In this document: one piece after another, positions 56,196 to 64,000 of the stretch
How positions within the stretch are numbered: position 1 is the first letter of the stretch
Layout: every line of letters begins with the position of its first letter
Source: Sarocladium kiliense
Taxonomy: Eukaryota; Ascomycota; Sordariomycetes; Hypocreales; Sarocladiaceae
Direction: 5' to 3'
Length of the DNA stretch: 64,000 bases
NCBI GenBank assembly: GCA_030734395.1
Contig: JAUZTG010000041.1
Coordinates: forward strand, 2,480,001 to 2,544,000
The notes under the pieces: model-generated
Told to the model about the DNA's origin: nothing
The model's database searches: none
The model's input: the letters and a program-made list of their open reading frames with translations, nothing else
Made by a program: the position numbers and the translations under genes

Positions 56196-58321
56196 TTATA
56201 ATCTGGGTTCGCAGCAAGAGCCACCGCCATGTGCGACCTGTGTTGACTTGTTCTGCTCCTGATTCGATCGAGGCACGTCGTTAGAAGGATTGAGATCGAA
56301 GAAGTTAGCAGGCTTCAGGGTGCATGCCAGCTTCTCGACAGGCATGACTGGGAAATCTGTATTGAGAGGCTGGGGGTCAGTGATGGTGAACAATGGAGGC
56401 ATGCAGAGCTCATGCGCTATGTCGGGAAGAGAACGTACCCTCAGGTCTGGTGATGTGAGTGAGACCGAATGAGTGCCACAGCACAACATCTTCGTTCTCA
56501 ACGTTCTCGTCTCGCTCGCTATAGTAAGCCAGACCAGAGTCCTCTCGACTCTGGTTAGTGAACTCTCCCGCAGCCCAGAGCTCGTCGTCCCTGTAGCGGG
56601 TCACCCAAATGGGTCGGGAGGCGAAGACACCACGCTTGTAGTTGTATGTCTTCTTGTCCATCATGAGCATTTGACTGGGAATTGCGTGGAGCTTGTATCC
56701 GGCGGGCTTGTTCGACACTGCATTCTTGCGAGAAGGGTTAATGATCTTATAGACGCGGCCCTTGGTCAAGTCCAGATCGTAGCCGCCTGGCTTCTGGATA
56801 GGAGTGGTCTTGACGCGGAAAGCGCACCCAAACGGGTCGAGCTCTGGATTGTCACGGACGGGGATCACATCGTCGTAGGTGACGGTGTTGTTTCGATTGC
56901 CATCGAGCATAGGGTCCACACGGACGCAGAACAGATGTTGATGGTTCACACCGAGCACACCAGGGGCGACAATGGTTCCCCATTCAGACTTCTTGACATC
57001 GGCGCGGACCGGCATGGTTGAAAGGATACCAGTAGCGCGGACTTCAATGTGAAGATTGGCGGACTGGTCGAGGACAAATGCCAGAATGTACTCATAGTTG
57101 GCGACCGTGGAGGTGCATTGGACGACAAGCTTGCGGTCCCGTGTCACAGAAGACATGCCGTTGCGAAAGTTGGTATGCTTCCACCCAATCCCGTCGTCAA
57201 TCTCATGCATGCACACGACATTAGGCATGGTGACCGGACTGCCGTCAGCAGCGACCCGAACCCCATCGAAGTAGGCGATCAAGCCTAGACAGTCACAGCC
57301 AAGAGCCAGACTGTTAGAAGTGAGACCAAAGCCAGAGTCGCCTAGATCAAAAGCCTGCTTGCGGTGGTAGGGCGAGCGAGGATCTCCGTAGGGCACGGTC
57401 ATCTCACTCATAGACACCCGGTAGAAAAGAGGAGTGCCGTCATAGCGAACATCGTGAAGAACCGGGCCCTCACGAAGGGTCCAGCCGAGCTGGAAGCTCC
57501 ACTTCTGCCATGAGACCTTACGACCGGCAATGCTGAAGGACGGTCCCTCGGGCTGGTTGACCTGAAGAGGCTTGAGGTCCTGGCGCATAGCCTGCTCACC
57601 CAGGATCCTGGCACTGTATTCAACAGGCTTGACCGGAGTCCAAGGCTGGGTCTCGGCATCGATGTCCTTGCCGGTACCGAGCGGCAGCTTCTCAATCTCG
57701 ACGAGTTCCATGGTGTGCGCGTCGAAGATGGGAGCAAGGGGCAGTGGAATGGAGTAGTGGTTGGCTTCGGGATCGTCGCTCATGGCAGCATACATGTAAC
57801 ATTGGAACAGACGCCGTCTCTCGTGGGCGTTGTCTGTGCCATAAGCCCAGGGATCATTGACAATACGGGCACTGAATAGTGAGAGTCAGCTCATAGACGG
57901 ACCAGGTCCAACGAGAGTAGACCTACTGTGGAGGAAGCTTAAGCTTCGCGACCTCGGCGAGAATCTCAGGGTGCTCAGTGCAGGCCTTGTTCACCAGGTC
58001 GTACTCAACCCAGTCAACGGGTCCTTGGGAGTCGGGTAGATGTTCAATCCGTTCCACAGCACCAGTGGTTATGTTGACCTTGGCCTTGCTCAGTGCAGCC
58101 TCGTTCTTGCGCTGGAAGTAGACCCGAGCACGCCTGTCGGGCACAGGACCATTGTCTTGAAGATGGGCGAGAGTCTCGGTCTTGGCTGGTTCGAACAGAT
58201 CGATGAGCTTGAAGCGGATGTCATGTCTGCCGGTTTTCAGGTGGCTGTTGAGTGCCTCGGTGGCTTTGCGCACCTCAGAGGTGGTGAGCGGATCAAGAGG
58301 GTGGCTGAGAGGGCCGCTCAT
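56196..58321 (-). CDS. Copper amine oxidase (topaquinone enzyme), 662 aa
   Basis: Three exons: 57927-58321, 56439-57871 and 56196-56356. It oxidises primary amines to aldehydes, with release of NH3 and H2O2. The N2/N3 domains come first (LSHPLDPLTTSEVRKATEAL, RVYFQRKNEA), then the catalytic domain from about residue 265. The active-site Asp is in IAYFDGVRVAADG, the TPQ precursor Tyr is in STVANYEYILAF (about residue 391), two copper-binding His are in VNHQHLFCVRVDP, and the third is in LWHSFGLTHITRPEDFPVMP. All catalytic residues are present. The C-terminus is CCEPRL; the PRL end resembles a peroxisomal PTS1 signal, and fungal CAOs are often peroxisomal. It lies 1 kb from an SDR and 2.5 kb from a flavin amine oxidase. 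Confidence 0.95.
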
Positions 58322-59359
58322 CTTGTCTGAATGGCCTTGTTCAAGGAGAAGTAGAAGAAGATGTGACTCGATGTGTAAACAAGGTCAAGAGAAAGTCAGG
58401 GTAGGGCAGGGATTCACTTGGCAATGGGTCAGAAATGTCAAAACGAATATCTTGAGCGCCAGACACACTTGGATGGAGTTATATTTCCCAGCTCCTAGCT
58501 GTGCGATCATGGAGTGTCCTTCGTCGAACGAGTCACCACGGCGTGGATTGTACGCGACTATGCTATGCTGCCCCAACCAGGTCTTCCTTTTTAGGCAATG
58601 ACTTCAGCTCCACCAACTCAGAGGGACACAGCATCGTGTGGCCGGGACCGCTACTCCATGGCCCTTGAGTCCCGGTCAGATTAGCGCGACCAGCTGATTG
58701 ACGGCCTACGCTATGTAGAGATCAATCCAGTCTGGCTCAGACTTGATACCAACTCTGGCCCCCGCTCTGCTGTGCCTGGTAGTCTAGTCGGGGTAATCTC
58801 ATAGTCAAGACATGGGCACGAGTTCCGGGGACAGCTAATCTAGTTGGGCCACAGTCCTGATTTGGGGGTCACAGGTTGATCTTCACAATAGAATACTTGG
58901 CGATACAGGAATCAGGCGGAAATAAAGCTGGTGAAAGCGACGACAGTAACTATGGGATGGATTTCCGAATGAGGAAGTCTTACCAGCGAGTGCAGCACCT
59001 TGGCTACTAGTTCGTTCCTCGATGCAACCGCGGAGCAAACCTACAGATCGTGTGGAGACAGATCAACGAGCAAGCCCTCATTCGAATCTGAACTAACATG
59101 AGCGTCCCATGTCCGCTGCCAAAATGCTCGACCAAGCCGAATCCTTTATTTGTGGTGCGAGATAAGTACAAGATATACCTCTGACCGTCCTGCCCTTGTT
59201 CATTCTTGTGAGCCAGCTAATCGACCTTCTACCCATCATTCACTTGCAGAACGCGAGCCTGTGTCTTTCTTAATCACTCTCGATTGGACAGCCTCTTCCC
59301 AATCATCCGGATCATATCTTGACCAGAAATATAATCATCACTGTTACCAGCATTACACA
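58322..59359. other. Divergent promoter of amine oxidase and SDR
   Basis: 1,038 bp between divergent starts. One AGATAAG (GATA-factor type) site is at 59160-59166, about 200 bp before the SDR start. No coding exon supported. Confidence 0.5.
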
Positions 59360-60403
59360 ATGCCTGATTTTCAAGGACTCGACTTGTCTGGCAAGACTGC
59401 TATCGTGACTGGGGCCTCGCGGTGAGTCCAGCTGAACCGAATGAGCACGACAATCGCTTGACTAACACATCAAAGTGGCATCGGTGCTGAGATCGCCCAC
59501 CTCCTAGCAGTTCGCGGTGCCAACGTCGTCGTCAACCACGTCACTGACAGCAGTCGGAAACGAACCGAGGAACTTGTCGACAAGATCAAAGCACTGGGTG
59601 TCAAGGCCGTTGCCGTACAGGCTGACGTTGGCAAAGTCGCCGAGTGCGACAAGCTCGTCAAAGCTGCGCTCAGCATCAGCCAGACTGGCAAGATCGAGAT
59701 CATCATCCACAAGTTCGTCCCTTCTGCCAAACACCTGATTGATCCCCTGCGACAGACACACAGATGAGAGGCTGCATTCCGTTGCCTCTCATCGATGATA
59801 GTCTTTTGAGGAAGAAGCCAGCTAACCTGCTCGTGCATGCAGTGCTGCATTGGGTGTAGATGCCAACCTCGTCGAGGTCACAGAGCATCTCTTCGCTACA
59901 CATTTTGACACCAATGTCAAGGGTCCCATCTTCCTCACAAAGGCCGCTGAGCCACATCTTGCCAGAGGTGGCCGAGTCGTGTTTGTCTCGTCCGCTGCCG
60001 CGCGTCTCGGTGTAGCCGGGCAGACTGTATACGCAGCCACCAAAGCCGCCAACGAGGCTTGCGCCCGTGTATGGGCCAAGGAGCTGGGACAGTCCCACGA
60101 TATCACCGTCAACTGCGTGAACCCTGGCCCTGTCGCCACAGGTATGTCCCCTTCTGTGTCCAAACATGGAATCGTATGTTGTCAAGCTCGTGATACTGAT
60201 CTTGTTATACTTCTATAGATCAATGGAACGAATCAGACGACCAGTTCCGCAATGACATGCAGCCCCTGATCGAGTCTACCCCGGCTGCTGCTAGAATTGC
60301 AGAGCCCAGCGACATTGCTCCGCTTGTTGTTTTCCTGTGCACGGACGATGCTAAATGGACCACCGGCGGTGTTCTGTGCGCGAACGGCGGACTATACAAT
60401 TGA
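59360..60403 (+). CDS. Short-chain dehydrogenase/reductase (260 aa)
   Basis: Four exons: 59360-59421, 59476-59712, 59843-60141 and 60219-60403. It is a classical SDR with a Rossmann fold: the cofactor motif TGASRGIG spans the first intron, then VVVNHVTDSSRK, ADV, and NAA in HNAALGVDANLVEV replaces the typical NNAG. Catalytic Ser is in RVVFVSSAAARLG, Tyr/Lys in TVYAATKAA, and VNCVNPGPVAT follows. The C-terminal end GGVLCANGGLYN is usual. The basic residue in the S-x-R segment after beta-2 suggests NADPH, which is inference. It sits between two amine oxidases, so it may act on the aldehyde made by them. Substrate is unproven. Confidence 0.93.
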
Positions 60404-60849
60404 TGATGAATAGTTGTTCTCATAATCATGATAAAACAATAGAAGATGTCTAATAACCTCAAAGCTGCTGCTAGTTTTGTTTTGCCTTTGTGACTCTCTC
60501 GAGAGCTGAGGCCAGCGCTTTGAGGTGTTGAGCAAACTTAGTACCTTATCATATCGGGTTAACTTCTTGCCCAGGATATACTGATGAGTGTAATCACCAG
60601 AAGAGAGGCTAAAGAAGTGCCGAGAGTACCCCGAGCTAGGCTGTCTCGAAGGTTGCGACACTGGTTTGAGGCTTTTAGTACCTTAAAGAGATATCATACT
60701 CCGCTACTGCCTCCTTTGCAAGAGACATGACTATTGTGACCAAAGGTTGCCCTCAAGTAAACTTCATGTGGGCTTCAAGGTTACTGTAGTTCAAACATAA
60801 TAAATGTCTTGCAATGCTGGCATAAAAGTAGGAATATTTGGGGATACAG
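60404..60849. other. Convergent 3' region SDR / flavin amine oxidase
   Basis: 446 bp between convergent stops, with TACCTTA words at about 60541 and 60679. Nothing else seen. Confidence 0.5.
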
Positions 60850-62434
60850 TTAGACTTTGGACCGCAACACTTCATTGGCACCAACAATACCAATTTCCCT
60901 CATGACTATATCGGCAGCAAGGCCACCCTGCTCCATGGCGCCCTCGATGAATGACCTCCAGCCATGGGCCCAATCCGCATTGGCCATGAGCACATTACCG
61001 TGCCGCTTCTGAAGCTCGGGCAGGTACTTCGTGATGTAGCCAGGACGGTAGTACGCAGGTCCACACAAGGCGTAGGGGTCGGTAAGCCAGTCGTGGAAAA
61101 TGATGCGCTTGATGTCCATGGGATGGAATCGCTTCAGAGCCGCCTCGAGCCGTTGAGGCTCCTTCTTGGGCTCAAGGATGCCACGCAGGTCCCCGGCAAA
61201 GGAGGTGATTCGAGTAGTCTTGCCGCCAGCGCAGAACCCATCGCCATAGATATACAGGAACTCGCCGGGCCAGCACATACCACGGAGACCACGCAGGTCC
61301 CCCTCAACCTCAGCGTGGATCTTGGCGTGGTAGTTGATTTGACCCTCGTTGATGGCGGCCTGGCGGAGAGGGGACAAGGGCGGGTCGAAATTGATATGAG
61401 GGAGAACGCAGAGAGGCATAGTGTTCACGACGCGCTGAGCACGGTACACGCCCCCGTCCTCGGCGTGAAGTGTGACGACGCCATCGCGGTCCACAAGTGA
61501 CGTGATGGGAGTGTTGAATGAGTATTGGAGACCAAGGCTCACAGCATCGTCGAAGATGGAGCGAGCCAGCTTCGACTGACCCTCACGAATCTTGTACAGG
61601 GTCCAGAACTCTTGGAAGTTGTCAGGGCCCCAGCCCTGCAGAGCCTGACAACGGAGAAGCTCTAGGAAAGCCATGTCCTCGGGGGAACCACCGCCACAGT
61701 GGGGGATAAGAGATTCGATGAGGGCCATTTCATCCGTGCTCAGCTGGTCCTTGACCTGATTCAGACGGTCGCGACACGAAAGCTTGTCGATCTCTTTGAC
61801 CGCTTCGTGGCTAATCCTGGCGTTGCCGACAATGGCATAAGGCTTCGGGCAGACGTCGCGGCCATCGTTTCCGTCAACGTTGATGAAGACCTTCCAAGCA
61901 CGGGCAGTTAGGTCGCCCGCTTCCTTGTGGGAGAGGTTCTTAGAACCCTCCTTGGTATGGAAGACGAAATAATTTGCTCCGTCACCATCCTCGGTCCGGG
62001 TCATGCTGACTTCCTCGGTGAGACCGTATCGCTGCATCTCTGCCCAGAGCCGGCCGTGAACATGCGAAACCCAAGTTCCACCCATTTCGTATTTGGTGCC
62101 GTCGACATCAGCAGTCCATGTTCGGCCACCAACACGGTCACGGGCCTCTACCAGGAGGGTGCGCTTGCCTGTCCCGAGGGAGGTCAGTCAATCAGTGAAC
62201 GAGCTAATTCGGCGTCCTACTTGCTCATAAGGCGTTCTTGTACCTACCAGCCTTGACAAGATCCCGAGCGGCAATAAGGCCAGCATAACCGCCGCCAATG
62301 ACGATAACCTCCCACGTATCGTTAGGAGAGAAGATCCTGCGCTCTGGCTTGACGACGGCTTGCGTTGGCAGGCCCGACTTCAGTCCATGCTGCTTGGTAT
62401 ACTCGTGGCCATCGCGAGACACGTGAGGACTCAT
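60850..62434 (-). CDS. Flavin monoamine oxidase (501 aa)
   Basis: Two exons, 62248-62434 and 60850-62168, joined by a 79 bp phase-1 intron. It oxidises amines using FAD, giving an imine/aldehyde and H2O2. The FAD-binding motif VIVIGGGYAGLIAARDLVKA starts at about residue 44, followed by LLVEARDRVGGRTWTADVDG and EMGGTWVSHVHGRLWAEM. The C-terminal FAD part shows GNVLMANADWAHGWRSFIEG and AMEQGGLAADIVMREI. The overall pattern resembles MAO-N of Aspergillus niger, which has no covalent flavin Cys. The end is RSKV, only loosely like the PTS1 SKL. The start is ATG at 62434, with MSPHVSRDG. It is convergent with the SDR and upstream of a regulator. Confidence 0.93.
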
Positions 62435-63381
62435 TATCACGAGAAAGTGAACCGTTGCGAGTGACTGTATCGCAAGCAGTCGTGGGAGTCAGGTATGAGC
62501 AGTATATTTCAAATTTCTCAATTGAGTTTGAGTAAGTCGAAAATGTTGTAAGCTGGAATTGAAAGATAATCGCATTGACAACATATGTAGGTCGCTTCGT
62601 GGACACAGGCGGTACAACACGATATCACCGTAGGCCACTGCTTCCCAAGTCCTTTTCGCTCTCAATTGCCCAGGGTGGAGACCATGGCCGCCCGTTAGTA
62701 CAGGCCAGTACCGAGCGGATTGCAGATGGGCCAGTGAGAAAGGCGAGGAGACTGGGCTGGAGCTTGAGGTGGCACCTCTGCGTGCTGGCAACGGAGCTGC
62801 GACTACTTCCCAAACGGGCACCTGAGATTTGGAGAGGATGCTACGAATCCCAGGAGAGTGGCTAACCATCACGGAGCGCAAAGAGGGTACCAGAGCTGAG
62901 ATGACTACCAGATTCGGTAAGGGGATCAACCAACAGATCAGTAGCTGATAGTCCGTGTGCTTGGTGATGTCCGCTATCATTTGCTAAGAACTAGCTACCT
63001 TAGTCCGAAGTTCAGTCAGAAACGGGGCATCGGCACACACTCGACTGGCCAAGACGGAGAACTTACCGAGAAATTCATCCGTACCCTCCCTTAGGATCGT
63101 TTATCTGTAAACTAGACTAAAACCCAAATGCCAGAATCCTCGCGACAGCTCAACATACCCTGGAGCCTTAGCTAGAGCTACCTAAGGTACCTTATCCTGA
63201 GAGATGAGCCATCCACTGTGCTCACAGGGCAAAGAATTCTTTCGTAAGAGATATGTCAGGTTTTCTGAATTTGTGAAAGGCATTTATCACAGCCTACAAG
63301 TAGCCCTGTACCTGATTCCACAGGATACAAATCTAGCCCGTCGGATCATACTGAGCCGATTGCCTAACGCGGTATGTTATG
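62435..63381. other. Upstream region of the flavin amine oxidase
   Basis: 947 bp. GATA-type words HGATAR occur at 62564-62569 (AGATAA), 62946-62951 (TGATAG), 62974-62979 (CTATCA) and 63102-63107 (TTATCT). A palindrome-rich stretch with CTAAGGTACCTTA is at about 63183. No coding exon supported. Confidence 0.45.
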
Positions 63382-64000
63382 CTATGCTGTAATCATAGAG
63401 AAATTACTCAACAACGTATCGTGCATCCTTAGAAGAAAAGGTACGCATGCTGAGATTGAAGTTGCTCCTCGCACGTCTGTCATCGATGGCATGATCAGTA
63501 TACTTTCCCCCAAAGATAAGGATAAGTGGAAACGCACAAACTCCATCCACGGCACGTTGATAGCGTCGCTATCCCCACGCTGCTCCCATACCCGTGTCAG
63601 CAGGTCGGTCATGGCGGGATGCCGGAACCCAGTGGAGTGCTTGATCTGGTTGACACACAGACCTGCGTAGTGGATCTGATACGGGATAGCCGTGTCCGCA
63701 GCAGCCAGAAACAATGGCAATAGTAACCGTTTATAGAAGACAGAGTCGCGCGGGATCTTGGCGCAAACGTTCATGATTTCTGTCACCGATGCCGCAATCA
63801 GAGGGTTGTCGCAAGGCACTGCGAAGGCGTCTGGAAAGCGGAGAATGCGGAGAAGACAAGCGTGGCGGAAGGCCTCGGCGAGGTGCAGCCATTCCGGATC
63901 CGAGGTTGGATAGGTTGCTTGTTCGGGATCCCAACTGCGAAGAAAGTTCTCGGCGTTGGAGAGGACGATGTTGAAATCGGCTAAAGCCAAATCTCCTGCC
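63382..64000 (-). CDS. Fungal_trans_2-type regulator, C-terminal part (at least 205 aa)
   Basis: A minus-strand reading frame is open to the right edge, so the N-terminus and any zinc cluster lie outside the window. The visible C-terminal part has the Fungal_trans_2 layout: LAEAFRHACLLRILRFP, ASVTEIMNVCAKIPRDSVFY, RLLLPLFLAAADTA, and DLLTRVWEQRGDSDAINVPW before MEF. This is the ligand- or partner-binding part of a nuclear regulator. Being next to the two amine oxidases, it is a candidate regulator for the neighbourhood. The stop TAG at 63382 is clear; the last 30 residues after MEF are less typical and may be changed by an unseen intron. Confidence 0.8.
   Translation of the reverse strand, partial: AGDLALADFNIVLSNAENFLRSWDPEQATYPTSDPEWLHLAEAFRHACLLRILRFPDAFAVPCDNPLIAASVTEIMNVCAKIPRDSVFYKRLLLPLFLAAADTAIPYQIHYAGLCVNQIKHSTGFRHPAMTDLLTRVWEQRGDSDAINVPWMEFVRFHLSLSLGESILIMPSMTDVRGATSISACVPFLLRMHDTLLSNFSMITA

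Noticed and set aside
62489..62980. 163-codon minus-strand frame upstream of the flavin oxidase
   Set aside because: Low protein quality; lies in the promoter with several regulatory-looking words.

Overview
The window is nuclear DNA of a filamentous ascomycete (Pezizomycotina). The evidence is the dense mix of single-copy eukaryotic housekeeping genes with one to seven introns each, mostly 50-75 bp with GT...AG ends and CTAAC/CTGAC-like branch sites, plus fungal-only families: Zn(II)2Cys6 regulators, a HapC-type CCAAT factor, an MFS anion permease, a STAND N-terminal domain and small secreted proteins. The gene styles suggest a Dothideomycete, but that is an inference. I saw no rRNA, recognisable tRNA, transposon ORF, CRISPR array or virus-like gene.

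Layout. 1-13 kb is a compact housekeeping block: a 56-aa cysteine-rich microprotein, a Kel3/KLHDC4 kelch protein (-), the cap trimethylguanosine synthase TGS1 (-), the Golgi protein GRASP (+), the OST subunit DAD1/Ost2 (-), a TMEM14-like membrane protein (+) whose first coding exon is only the ATG, the mitochondrial twin-CX9C protein Cmc2 (-), prefoldin subunit 2 (+), and the CCAAT-factor subunit HAP3/HapC (+) behind a 2.4 kb ORF-poor leader region. 13.8-21 kb is an accessory trio: a Zn2Cys6 regulator (-), a cytochrome P450 (-) and a divergent MFS transporter (+). 21-26.6 kb is loose accessory DNA with an orphan exon-like fragment, a 58-aa secreted cysteine-rich peptide gene, and a STAND-N/ankyrin gene with a GC-AG intron.

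27-50 kb returns to conserved genes: RRN3 (Pol I initiation), a 1,865-aa Dopey/Dop1 protein (-) divergent from MON1 (+), a hypothetical protein (-), a large disordered protein preceded by an in-frame TAG, a 168-aa secreted protein, and an F-box/beta-propeller protein ending in a CaaX box. 50-56 kb carries a single-pass sensor-like membrane protein, an F-box-like protein and a maltose-type O-acetyltransferase. 56-64 kb looks like an amine-catabolism neighbourhood: copper amine oxidase (-), short-chain dehydrogenase (+), flavin monoamine oxidase (-), and the C-terminal part of a Fungal_trans_2 regulator that runs off the right edge.

Gene models were built by hand-splicing: every junction was chosen so that reading frame and family-typical residues continue, and coding lengths were checked to be multiples of three. 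Family names come from motif recognition, not database searches.
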